Under the pieces are notes generated by a model. That model did not search any database and was not told the origin of the DNA. It saw only the letters and a program-made list of their open reading frames with translations. DNA of 64,000 nt from Streptomyces sp. NBC_01298 (lineage in GTDB: Bacteria > Actinomycetota > Actinomycetes > Streptomycetales > Streptomycetaceae): NCBI RefSeq assembly GCF_035978755.1, contig NZ_CP108414.1, positions 744,001 to 808,000 on the forward strand. The letters are read 5' to 3'. Position 1 is the first letter of the stretch; the number at the start of each line of letters is the position of its first letter. Below are positions 34,601 to 41,588 of this stretch, piece after piece. The translations under genes and the position numbers were made by a program.

Positions 34601-35019
34601 TTGTGGTCGGGGATGGCGAAGCTGCGTACGCGCAGGGCGGCCGTGTCCTCGATCGCCGTGACCTTGAACTCCACGACCGAACCGGACACCGAGAGCCGGG
34701 ACCTGATGGTCACTCCGGAGAAGGCCAGTGCGTAGTCCACGCCGGAGGCGGAGGGGGTGGAGGTGACGGTGGGGGTGTAGGTGGTTCCGTTGACGACGAT
34801 CGCGCCGATGGTGTCCTCGTTGCCGTTCAGCACGTCCCCGGTGGCGGTGCGGGTGTAGCTGATGACGCGGGGGAAGGCGCTGTCCACACTGACGGACAGC
34901 TCGGGCGAGGAGATCGTCACGGGGCCGGCCGCCACGGCTGGGGCGGCGGGCACGGCCACGACCAAGGTGGCCACGAGACCGGCCACCGCGGCTGCGGCCG
35001 GCCAGAGGGGGGTGCGCAT
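31582..35019 (-). CDS. Secreted endo-alpha-N-acetylgalactosaminidase (GH101)
   Basis: 1145 residues from the ATG at 35019 (CGGAGGT upstream). A signal peptide (1-31), then a galactose-mutarotase-like sandwich domain and the GH101 barrel. FLYVDVWYGDG places the likely nucleophile at Asp445 and LATEF the likely acid/base at Glu471, by analogy with EngBF. Then a beta-rich domain, carbohydrate-binding jelly rolls (about 700-1000) and a C-terminal F5/8 type C (CBM32) domain (about 1005-1145). It releases the core-1 Gal-GalNAc disaccharide from O-glycoproteins such as mucins. Substrate preference is from family knowledge. Confidence 0.9.
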   Translation of the reverse strand: MRTPLWPAAAAVAGLVATLVVAVPAAPAVAAGPVTISSPELSVSVDSAFPRVISYTRTATGDVLNGNEDTIGAIVVNGTTYTPTVTSTPSASGVDYALAFSGVTIRSRLSVSGSVVEFKVTAIEDTAALRVRSFAIPDHNLVSVRSSQAGAALSTAKMHTATTGTGDTFTSITASTPVDASATTVMYGLANTGKLAAAIDSNSYYDAPSGGTSNENGRISKQVTDKGTYRRAGLWSGSWLYRSTGAADTDTEPLPYVRVAITADRNADSTVDWQDAAVAYRDIWTAPTGWQQTADRVVQRIPFNFASAATHPFAETLDETKRVNLATDGLGQFVLLKGYASEGHDSAHMDYKNIGSKLGGATDLNTLTTVGHTYNADFGVHVNATEEYPVSATFDPAHQTGGLGWDWLDQSYYVDTRKDGQSGERLKRFQDLKAAAPGLDFLYVDVWYGDGYLSRKLEREIGGLGFQLATEFPASMTGQSLWHHWATDVNYGGSDLKGINSNIARFIANHTKDDWIAANPLLGGAEITAYEGWQGKRDYTAFVNTTFGTNLPTKYLQESPIVKWTANAVTLANGTTVTTSGNTRKITTAGRTVLDGSAYLLPRDGKLYHWNDKAASTTWTLPAGWSSPKLYKLTDTGRQLVGDLAVTGGQVTINAAAKTAYVVTNGAAPVQADPNWGEGAPVKDPSFFSGNLNAWSVTGTGAAVTRNAQGQNELTMAASTAPAVSQQLTGLTPGTYAASVWVTTPAGRAATLTVTPAGGTAASVYADSSTLTNSLGGSEKNGTKMQRMKVLFDVPSGQSTATLKLSAASGPGTVYLDDVRVVRSARTPLNGHWFTEDFENVDAGWGPFAFGGAGGSATDPRTHIAQRNAPYTQAGWSGKLVDDVIGGQNSLKSHEERQGLVYRTLPQTLRLTPGRSYKVTFSYENGFSGDYQFITGSGSTETATALNQARTATTFTKTFTAGTDAWIGVRKVTGEGSHNEADFILDDLAVDDLGSGTGGELLVPQTQMSVKAVDSQETAGENGAAANVLDGDGATIWHTQWYQATAPMPHEITLDLGASYNVSALHYLPRQTQSNGRIAAYQVLTSTDGVTWGTAAASGTYPNTTAQQDVTFTARTARYVKLKATSEVSGNPWTAVAELNIGYLP

Positions 35020-35273
35020 CGGACCTCCGGGAGTCGGCGCTTCCTGGGCGGAAGACCGCCCACCGTGGAGGCCGGCGGTCCGCTCACTGACCTGACAGCC
35101 TGCGGACCGCGCACCGGGAGGCCCATGGACAAAGCCGCGCACCGTCCTGGACTTCTGTGACGGGTGGGTCGGCGGACGCACGCGTCAGCCCGCTCCGAAA
35201 GGGCACGCCCGCGGCCCGCCGCGCCCCCCTCCACCCTCGGGGAGCCGGATACGGGGCCGCGGGCCCGACGCCG

Positions 35274-35648
35274 TCAGCCGCTCGCCGGCACCAGGACGAC
35301 GGCCGTCCCGTACGCACACACCTCGGTTCCCACGTCGGCCGCGTCCGTCACGTCGAAGCGCATCATCAGCACGGCGTTCGCACCGCGTGCCTTCGCCTGC
35401 TCGATGAGGCGTTCCATGGCCTGGTTGCGGGTCTCCACCAGGGTCTTAGTGAGGCCCTTCAGCTCGCCGCCGATCATCGATTTCAGGCCCGCGCCGATCT
35501 GACTGCCCAGGTGGCGGGAGCGCACGGTGAGGCCGAAGACCTCTCCGATGACCTGCTCGACCCGGTAGCCGGGGACGTCGTTCGTCGTCACCACCATGAC
35601 ACCGGTCTGCTGCGCGCCGGGTCCGCCGCCGTAATCATCGATACCCAT
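35274..35648 (-). CDS. YbjQ/UPF0145 family protein
   Basis: 124 residues from the ATG at 35648 (MGIDDYGG). VVTTNDVPGYRVEQVIGEVFGLTVRSR, the QAMERLIEQAKARGANAVLMM helix and strand, and GTEVCAYGTAVVL at the end match the YbjQ family (a heavy-metal-binding-domain fold forming pentamers). Function is unknown. An in-frame start further upstream at 35816 would read through a simple-sequence tract and is not supported. It is monocistronic; a G-rich repeat lies directly upstream of it. Confidence 0.87.
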   Translation of the reverse strand: MGIDDYGGGPGAQQTGVMVVTTNDVPGYRVEQVIGEVFGLTVRSRHLGSQIGAGLKSMIGGELKGLTKTLVETRNQAMERLIEQAKARGANAVLMMRFDVTDAADVGTEVCAYGTAVVLVPASG

Positions 35649-35694
35649 GCCATCCACTCTGGCGGCGCCGCCCGGTGCCCGCATCCGGGGGCGA

Positions 35695-35757
35695 GGGGTG
35701 GGGCTGGGGCTGGGGCTGGGGCCGGGGCTGGGGCCGGGGCTGGGGCCGGGGCTGGGG
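35695..35757. repeat. Simple tandem repeat of GGGGCT/GGGGCC units
   Basis: About eleven runs of four G separated by CT, CC or T occupy 63 bp on the plus strand, first as 6-bp GGGGCT units and then as 12-bp GGGGCCGGGGCT units. Many G4 runs with 1-2 base spacers can fold as a G-quadruplex. It lies upstream of the minus-strand YbjQ gene, about 180 bp before the SH3-protein start. Confidence 0.85.
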
Positions 35758-35935
35758 AGCGATCGCCGTGGTCTCCCGACCACACTCCGCATATTGGGCA
35801 TATCGGGCGACGTCACGGTGCGTCAACGGGATGTCACGGCCCGCCGTCGCCATAGTCGTCCGTGGCAACCGTCTGGTTGCCGCCCCGTGTCGCGCGACGC
35901 GGCCGGGCAGACGCTTTTCTCGGAGGAGCCGGCTC

Positions 35936-36436
35936 ATGCTGAAGCCCACCAGGACCATCCTCGCCCTCACCGCCGGAAGCCTGGTGCTCGGCCTGGTCGG
36001 TGCGGGCACGGCCGTCGCGGCCGATCACTCGGCGCCGCGCGGCCCGGTCCTGACCGCCTCCCCCGCCGAGGACGACGAGGACGGCTTCGGCCGGGACGAC
36101 GAGGACGGCTACCGCAAGCACGCCCGCGGCGTCGTCATCTCGCGCGGCCCGCTGACCGTCCGCAGCCGTCCGACCACCCACTCCCACAAGGTGGGCCGGG
36201 TGCACCCGCACGAGAAGCTCGCCATCGAGTGCAAGACCCGCGGCGAGCGGGTCGACGGGAACAACATCTGGTACCTGCTCGAGGAGCGGGACGAGCGTCA
36301 GTCCCTGGACGAGGACCGCAAGGGCGCGATGACGCCCAAGTCGGCGAAGTCCGCGGCCGCCAAGGACCGCGACGACAACTGGGTCGCCGCCCGCTACGTC
36401 AAGAACCTCGGCGAGGTCGAGTACTGCCGCTCGTAG
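35936..36436 (+). CDS. Secreted SH3-domain-like protein
   Basis: 166 residues from the ATG at 35936 (CGGAGGAG upstream). A signal peptide ends near AVAA (about 29), followed by an Asp/Glu-rich segment with the repeat DEDGFGRDDEDGY and a bacterial SH3-type domain (about 65-165, VVISRGPLTVRSRPTTHSHKVG, IECKTRGERVDGNNIWYLL, DDNWVAARYVKNLG). Such domains bind cell-wall peptides. No catalytic domain is attached, so the protein is likely a wall-associated or inhibitor-like factor. A hairpin (36444-36462) follows the stop. Confidence 0.82.
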   Translation: MLKPTRTILALTAGSLVLGLVGAGTAVAADHSAPRGPVLTASPAEDDEDGFGRDDEDGYRKHARGVVISRGPLTVRSRPTTHSHKVGRVHPHEKLAIECKTRGERVDGNNIWYLLEERDERQSLDEDRKGAMTPKSAKSAAAKDRDDNWVAARYVKNLGEVEYCRS

Positions 36437-36443
36437 TCGCCCC

Positions 36444-36462
36444 GCCGCCGTGACCCGGCGGC
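36444..36462. terminator. Hairpin between convergent genes
   Basis: GCCGCCG (36444-36450) and CGGCGGC (36456-36462) form a 7-bp perfect stem with a 5-base loop, directly after the SH3-protein stop and just before the end of the NYN-domain gene. No U tract, as is common for Streptomyces terminators. Confidence 0.5.
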
Positions 36463-36468
36463 CGGCTC

Positions 36469-36828
36469 CTACGCTTCCGGGCGTACGGTCCGCGGTCCCA
36501 CGCACCGCGCACCGTACGCCCGTACCCGTTCCCGCAGTTCCCGGTCCGCCGTGACCACGACGCAGCCGCCGCTCCGCGCGCGGGCGGCCACCAGCTCCAC
36601 GATGCGGTCGTCGCCGCTGCCCGGGGCCTCGTCCACCCGTACGCCGGGCACCGAGGCGACGCCGCGGGCCGCGCCTTCGAGGACGAGGACGATCTCCTCT
36701 CCCCCGTCGCGCAGGGCCAGCCGGTCGCGCAGCCGCTCGGCGGCGCCGCGCCGGTCGCGCCACCAGCCGTCCGGCACGGACCCGACGACGTTGGCACCGT
36801 CCACGATCAGTACGTTCGGCTCGTCCAC
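36469..36828 (-). CDS. NYN domain protein (putative ribonuclease)
   Basis: 119 residues from the GTG at 36828 (GGAG upstream). The NYN/PIN-like nuclease core is short but complete: VLIVDGANVVGS with Asp10, the GSGDDRIVELV Asp pair (about 71-76), and VVTADRELRERVRAYGA, whose Asp is the third acidic position. NYN proteins such as YacP are metal-dependent RNases. The gene lies 45 bp downstream of the polynucleotide kinase gene on the same strand and could be the last cistron of the RNA-repair operon. RNase activity is inferred from the fold. Confidence 0.78.
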   Translation of the reverse strand: MDEPNVLIVDGANVVGSVPDGWWRDRRGAAERLRDRLALRDGGEEIVLVLEGAARGVASVPGVRVDEAPGSGDDRIVELVAARARSGGCVVVTADRELRERVRAYGARCVGPRTVRPEA

Positions 36829-36873
36829 GGCTCCAGTATGGCGAGCCGGCCGGAAGCCGCCGCGCGCGACCTT

Positions 36874-37851
36874 CTAGAAGTCGCCGTAGTTGACCTGCCA
36901 GGTCGCCAGACCCATCCGGCGCCAGATGGCCACCACGCGGTCCCGGTCGTCCAGGGAGACCCGGACCGCGTACCGCTCGCGCACGTGCGCGTTGAACAGC
37001 TCCGCCTTGACGATGTCGTCGCGGCGCGTGTCGCCCGCCGCCCGCATCCACAGTTCGTCGTACGGGACTTCGTGCTCCCGCAGCCAGGCCTCGGTCGGCT
37101 CCCGGTGCTCCTCGCCCCGCCCGGACAGCAGCACGACGGTGTCGCCGTCGGCGCGCCGGAAGGAGTCCAGCGCGTCGCGCACGGGGGTGTTCAGCGTGTC
37201 GAGGCCGCAGCGCGAGAAGTCGTACGGATTGCGGTCTCCGGTCATCGCGAGCGTGCCGTCGATATCGCACATGACCGCCGTGGGCAGCGCCGGGTCGGGG
37301 ACGTACGGGGACACGTCCGGCTGGTCGTCCAGCCACTCCGCGGTCAGCCGCCAGCCGCCCTTCTTCGCCTTCGCGTGCTTCTCCGCGAGTATCCGGATGA
37401 TCTCCTCGCCGACCTGGCGCTCGCGCGCGGCGTCGCGCCGCAGGCACTCCTCCACGGGCACGTCGGTGAAGTCGTGCACCACGAAGGTGGCCCGTCCCGC
37501 GACGGCCGCCTTCAGCCGCTTGGGGATGTGCGAGGTCAGGTGGGTGTTGTCGACGACCACGTCGAAACCGCCCTCGACGGCCGCGCTGACGGCCGCGTCC
37601 TGGATGTCCAGCACGGTCTGCTCGTGTTTGTACGAGCGCCCGCGCTCCGGGTCCGGCACGTCGAGCATGGCCCGCAGGTCGTCGAGGTTGACGCGCCGCA
37701 TCCGGCCGCCGGACTCCGCCTGGAGGGCGCGCGCGGCGGTGGTCTTCCCGGAGGCCGGCAACCCGGTCATGATGTGGACCACCGGGAGCGCGGGGGGCGC
37801 CGGGGACGCTGCCGGGGGCGCGGGGGTCTCGGTTTCCGATACGTCGGCCAC
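36874..37851 (-). CDS. T4-Pnkp-like polynucleotide kinase-phosphatase
   Basis: 325 residues from the GTG at 37851 (AGGAG within the ligase 3' end). The N-terminal 5'-kinase has the P-loop GLPASGKT (30-37) and DDLR (57-60). The C-terminal HAD 3'-phosphatase/2',3'-cyclic phosphodiesterase has DIDGT (196-200), LSGRGEEHREPTEAWLREH and ends VVAIWRRMGLATWQVNYGDF, matching T4 Pnkp to its last residues. It makes 5'-phosphate and 3'-OH ends for the ligase encoded 4 bp upstream. Domain order is kinase then phosphatase, as in the phage enzyme. Confidence 0.9.
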   Translation of the reverse strand: MADVSETETPAPPAASPAPPALPVVHIMTGLPASGKTTAARALQAESGGRMRRVNLDDLRAMLDVPDPERGRSYKHEQTVLDIQDAAVSAAVEGGFDVVVDNTHLTSHIPKRLKAAVAGRATFVVHDFTDVPVEECLRRDAARERQVGEEIIRILAEKHAKAKKGGWRLTAEWLDDQPDVSPYVPDPALPTAVMCDIDGTLAMTGDRNPYDFSRCGLDTLNTPVRDALDSFRRADGDTVVLLSGRGEEHREPTEAWLREHEVPYDELWMRAAGDTRRDDIVKAELFNAHVRERYAVRVSLDDRDRVVAIWRRMGLATWQVNYGDF

Positions 37852-37855
37852 GGGT

Positions 37856-39070
37856 TCAGTTCTCCTCGTCGTTCGTGAAGGGGTCGGAGGCCTCGGGCCG
37901 CACCTGCCGCCAGGTGATGAGCTCGGTCGTCCTGCCGTCGAGGCGCTGGAACAGCGCGCCGCGGATCCCGCTGTCGCGGATCGTCGTCTTGGCGGCGCGC
38001 GCGAACGCGCCCCGGTCGGCCGCGAGATGGGCCAGCGAGGCGTACGCCTCGTCGATGGCGCGCTCGCGGAGCGCGGCCTCGGCCTCCAGTCGTTCGATCA
38101 CCGACCGCACCCAGTGGTCGAACTCGTCCGGCACCTGCTCCAGCAGGGCGTCGAGCGGCTTGCCGCCCGAGGCCTCGATGTCGGCGACGGTGCAGTTCAG
38201 GCCCTGGGCGAGCTGCTTGAGGGGCAGGCCGGCGAACCGCTGGATGCCGTGTCCGCGCCAGATGTCCCGCTCGGTCGCTCCGGTGAGCACCTTGTGGAGG
38301 CGTACGTACTCGGCGATCTTGGCCTTGGCCCGGACGCCCGAGGCGAAGCGCAGGACGTAGCCCTCCGCGTCGGTACCGGTCGAGGGAGCGCCGCCCGGCA
38401 GGGTGCTGGAACCGGTCAGTTCGAGCAGTTCGCCCAGCGGCATGGCGGGCCACACCTTGACCACGGAGCCGATGCCCTCCCAGTGGCCGGCGGCTTCGGC
38501 GAGCGGCACCTCGGCGCCGCCCGCTCCGTAGGCGGCGAGCAGGACCAGGTCGCGGCGGTTCCCGTAGTCCACGACGATGCGGTTCTGCGGGTACACGATC
38601 TCCGCGAGGTAGGTGGTGCCGGGGACCAGCGCGGAGGTGTCGCGTCCGTCGAGGCGGCGCTGCGCCCAGACGGCCTGCGTGCTGGTGAAGGAACCCCTGG
38701 AGGCGGCCCGCCACTTCCCGGCGTAGTGGAACAGCACCCCGAGACTGCCGTCGACCTTGTCGTACACCTCGAACGGCTCGTCCTGCGGCAGGGCCGGCGC
38801 GTACGGCCGGCCCGCCTCGTGCTCGCCGACGTTGAAGAACTTGGGCAGCGGCAGCGCGACGACCTCGCTGGTGACGTCGTCGGCGACGAGTCCGCGGCAG
38901 CGCGTGGTGACCTGGTTCCAGACCTGCTCGTACTGGGCGGTCCGGGTGTAGCTGTAGAGGGACAGCGGCAGCTCGGGGTGGGCCTTGCGGGCCACGTGTC
39001 CGGCGTCGATGGCCTCGGTCAGCGCCTGCGCGGGCATCAGGTCGTGCAGAGTCAGGCGGTCCTGGCTCAT
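37856..39070 (-). CDS. T4 Rnl1-like RNA ligase
   Basis: 404 residues from the ATG at 39070 (GGGAGGAA upstream). Nucleotidyltransferase motifs are in order: I KVDGSLG with adenylated Lys105, IIIa LAEIVYP (Glu157), IV EGYV (236-239) and V KAKIAEYVRLHK (249-260), followed by the all-helical C-terminal domain typical of Rnl1. It seals RNA 3'-OH to 5'-phosphate with ATP. The gap to the kinase-phosphatase gene is only 4 bp, so both ends-healing and sealing steps are made from one transcript. The likely target is nuclease-cut tRNA, by analogy with T4. Confidence 0.92.
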   Translation of the reverse strand: MSQDRLTLHDLMPAQALTEAIDAGHVARKAHPELPLSLYSYTRTAQYEQVWNQVTTRCRGLVADDVTSEVVALPLPKFFNVGEHEAGRPYAPALPQDEPFEVYDKVDGSLGVLFHYAGKWRAASRGSFTSTQAVWAQRRLDGRDTSALVPGTTYLAEIVYPQNRIVVDYGNRRDLVLLAAYGAGGAEVPLAEAAGHWEGIGSVVKVWPAMPLGELLELTGSSTLPGGAPSTGTDAEGYVLRFASGVRAKAKIAEYVRLHKVLTGATERDIWRGHGIQRFAGLPLKQLAQGLNCTVADIEASGGKPLDALLEQVPDEFDHWVRSVIERLEAEAALRERAIDEAYASLAHLAADRGAFARAAKTTIRDSGIRGALFQRLDGRTTELITWRQVRPEASDPFTNDEEN

Positions 39071-39142
39071 GGGGTTCCTCCCGGTTCGAGATGCCTCATT
39101 CTCGGGTGCGGGAGGCCCTGGCCGAAACCGAATATCGACTCG

Positions 39143-39850
39143 TTACCGCAGGTCCTTCGCCCTGTGCGGGCCTTCGCCTCCCAGCCGGTTGATGTCTCGG
39201 GGGCGCAGGATCCGCTGGGTGTCCGCGTCGCCGGGCCCGGCCGCGGCGACGGCGATCATGGCGCGGCCCAGGGCCCCGGTGGTGGTCACCAGGTCGGGTG
39301 CGAAGCGCCGCAGGAGCGGGAAGAGCGGCGCGGTGACGGCGTACCCGGCGCGGTAGAGCGGGGTCTTGGAGGGAATGCCGCGGTCCGGCTGCACGATCCC
39401 GGGCCGGAACATGTACGCCTCGAAGGGGAGCTTCAGCAGGTCGTTCTCGGTCTTCCCCTTGACCCGGGCCCACATGGAGCGGCCGCTCTCGGTGCTGTCG
39501 GTGCCCTCGCCGGACACGTAGGCGAAGGTCAGCCGCGGGTTGGCGGCGGCGAGGGGGCGGGCGGCGGCGAGCGTCAGGTCGTGGGTGATCCGCCAGTACT
39601 CCTCCTCCTTCATGCGGAAGGAGGAGATGCCGAGGCAGAAGAAGCACGCGTCGTACGAGGCGAGGTCCGGCCCGCCGGGCAGCGACAGGTCGGTCGGATC
39701 GGCCCGGACGAGCTGGCTCAATTTGGGGTGGGAGACGGCGAGGGGACTGCGGCCGACGGCGAGCACGCCGTCGACGGACTCGTCGCGCAGGCACTCGCGG
39801 AGCACGCCCCGGCCGATCATGCCGGTCGCACCGAAGAGGATGACGTTCAC
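39143..39850 (-). CDS. NAD(P)-binding short-chain dehydrogenase-like protein
   Basis: 235 residues from the GTG at 39850. The N-terminal Rossmann motif FGATGMIGRGVLRECL (about residues 5-20) binds NAD(P). TFAYVSGEGTDST and WARVKGKTENDLLKLPFEAYMFRPG resemble the atypical SDR/NmrA-like proteins. The canonical YxxxK is not in place, so it may be a sensor or an atypical oxidoreductase. It is 72 bp downstream of... the RNA ligase gene start, on the same strand but upstream of it, so not clearly linked to the RNA-repair genes. Confidence 0.82.
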   Translation of the reverse strand: MNVILFGATGMIGRGVLRECLRDESVDGVLAVGRSPLAVSHPKLSQLVRADPTDLSLPGGPDLASYDACFFCLGISSFRMKEEEYWRITHDLTLAAARPLAAANPRLTFAYVSGEGTDSTESGRSMWARVKGKTENDLLKLPFEAYMFRPGIVQPDRGIPSKTPLYRAGYAVTAPLFPLLRRFAPDLVTTTGALGRAMIAVAAAGPGDADTQRILRPRDINRLGGEGPHRAKDLR

Positions 39851-39879
39851 GGGCCCAGCCTAGGCCGCCTGGGTGCGGC

Positions 39880-40314
39880 TCAGTGGGAGACGCACAGCTC
39901 GTTTCCCTCGGGGTCGGCGAGGGTGGTCCAGGTGGAGGGGCCCTGGTTGCCCTCGTGCAGGTGCTCGGCCCCCTTGGCGAGGAGGCGTTCGACCAGGGCC
40001 CGCGGGTCATCCTCACCGGTGCGGACGTCGAGGTGCACGCGGTTCTTGACGGTCTTGGGCTCCTCGATGAACTGGAAGAGGATGCGGGGCGCCCGCTCGA
40101 GGCCCTCGGGGTGGCGGATCCCCTGGCCGGCCTTCCAGACGAGGACGCCACGGTGCGTGGTGGTGTCCTCCTCGGTCGCCCGCCCGGCGGCGATCATCTC
40201 GCGGATGAACTCCTCGTTGCGGGGCTCGACTTCCCACCCGAGGGCATCGGCCCACCAGTCGGCGAGGGCGTGCGGTGTGGCGGAGTCCACCGTGACCTGG
40301 AATGTGTAAGCCAT
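39880..40314 (-). CDS. VOC family glyoxalase-like protein
   Basis: 144 residues. Two beta-alpha-beta-beta-beta modules of the vicinal oxygen chelate fold: TFQVTVDSATPHALADWWADALGW in the first and RVHLDVRTGEDDPRALVERLLAKGAEHL, then WTTLADPEGNELCVSH in the second, with the metal-site Glu near the end. Members include glyoxalases, dioxygenases and resistance proteins; the exact role is unknown. The stop lies 29 bp from the start of the downstream NAD(P)-binding gene, so these two may be one transcript. Confidence 0.85.
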   Translation of the reverse strand: MAYTFQVTVDSATPHALADWWADALGWEVEPRNEEFIREMIAAGRATEEDTTTHRGVLVWKAGQGIRHPEGLERAPRILFQFIEEPKTVKNRVHLDVRTGEDDPRALVERLLAKGAEHLHEGNQGPSTWTTLADPEGNELCVSH

Positions 40315-40490
40315 GTCGCGACCCTACCCGCGACGCCCCTCCGGCCCCGGAGGGAAGCGCCGTGGGCCCGCCGCAACCCCGCGGGTCGCTCCTGCGCCCG
40401 TGCGCCCGGCATCGCTAGCATTTCCGGGGACGAGTCCCCTCCGCTTCCGCCGGTCGCCGGACCGGCCCGCGCGATGACCGGAGGTACTCC

Positions 40491-41204
40491 ATGGCCTCCA
40501 CCCCGCCCCGGCGACGCGGGATCCTGCACCCCCTGGCGGCGCGGCTGTTCCCGCCGGAGGCGGAGGGCGCCGAGTCACCCCACGGGGTGCTGCCCCCGCT
40601 GCTGATCGCCCTCACCTTCGTCAGCGGAGTGGTCGACGCGGTCAGCTACCTGGGCCTCGGCCACGTCTTCGTGGCCAATATGACGGGCAACGTGGTCTTC
40701 CTCGGCTTCGCGATCGCCGGGGACCGCTCCCTGTCCGCCCCGGACTCGCTCCTCGCCGTCGGCGCGTTCCTGGCCGGAGCGGCGGCCGCCGGGCGGCTGC
40801 GGCGGACCACCGGGGCGGCCGTGATGTTCGCGCCGCTGGTGGCGGTGCAGACCGTCCTGGTGGGCGGGGCGCTCGCCCTGACCGCGCTCGGCGCGGGGCC
40901 GCCGGCCGTCATCGCCCTGCTCGCCCTCGGCATGGGTCTGCAGAACGCGGTCGTGCACCGGCTCGCCGTCCCCGATCTCACCACCACCGTCGTCACCAGG
41001 GCCCTGACCGGCCTGGCGGCCGACCCGTGGGGGCCGGGACCGCTCCGCCGCCTGGTGACGGTCGTGGCCCTGCTCCTCGGAGCCCTCGCCGGCGGTTTGC
41101 TGACGCTCCGTCACGGAGCGGTGTGGGCACTGGCCTTGGCCGCGGGTCTACTGGGCTGCGTAGCCCTCGCCCCCCGGTGGGACGGCGCCGGGCGGCGACC
41201 GTAG
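40491..41204 (+). CDS. YoaK/DUF1275 family membrane protein
   Basis: 237 residues with a GGAGG site before the ATG at 40491. About six membrane helices and the family marks FVSGVVDAVSYLGLGHVFVANMTGNVVFLG, GMGLQNAVVHRLAVPDLTTTVVTRALTGL (each given in part) match DUF1275. The family is thought to be a small transporter of unknown substrate, related to YoaK. Nothing near it suggests the substrate. It converges on the TDT transporter gene across a 384-bp gap with repeats. Confidence 0.85.
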   Translation: MASTPPRRRGILHPLAARLFPPEAEGAESPHGVLPPLLIALTFVSGVVDAVSYLGLGHVFVANMTGNVVFLGFAIAGDRSLSAPDSLLAVGAFLAGAAAAGRLRRTTGAAVMFAPLVAVQTVLVGGALALTALGAGPPAVIALLALGMGLQNAVVHRLAVPDLTTTVVTRALTGLAADPWGPGPLRRLVTVVALLLGALAGGLLTLRHGAVWALALAAGLLGCVALAPRWDGAGRRP

Positions 41205-41332
41205 GACCGGAACTCGCCTCCGGGGCACGGAGGCCGCCGGGGGCGTCGGGCTCGGCAAACAAACTCCGCTGGGGGCGAGTTGGGCCACGCGCGCCTCACC
41301 TGCCCGCACGCCCTTTCCGGCCGTGCGCGGCG

Positions 41333-41455
41333 GAATTCCGGGTGGCGGCGTTTCGGCGGCAGGAGTTTCCAGGCCGGCGCTACCATGGCGCCGTTTTCGG
41401 GGTGGCTTTTCCAGGTCGCGATTCCGGAGTGGCGCTTCCAGAGCGGATATTCCAG
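41333..41455. repeat. Degenerate 27-bp repeat array in convergent gap
   Basis: The 384-bp interval 41205-41588 between two convergent membrane-protein genes holds no gene. In it TTCCAG occurs at 41367, 41409, 41436 and 41450, and ATTCCGG-GTGGCG-type blocks at about 41333, 41393 and 41420. The copies 41393-41415 and 41420-41442 align over 23 bp at a 27-bp step with six or seven changes. Purpose unknown. Confidence 0.45.
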
Positions 41456-41588
41456 ACCGACGTGCCGGTGGTGTCGCTGCGATCCGGTATTTCGATCCGG
41501 TCCCACCCCGCGCCCCCTCCCCTCGTCCGCCCCGCCCTGCCCTGCCCCGCCCCGTCGGGAACACAGCCGAATGCCGCCGCCCACTCGC

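Noticed and set aside
35675..35935. Gly/Trp-repeat N-terminus fused to the SH3 protein
   Set aside because: It comes from reading the G-rich simple repeat in frame; a good ribosome site and signal peptide start at 35936.
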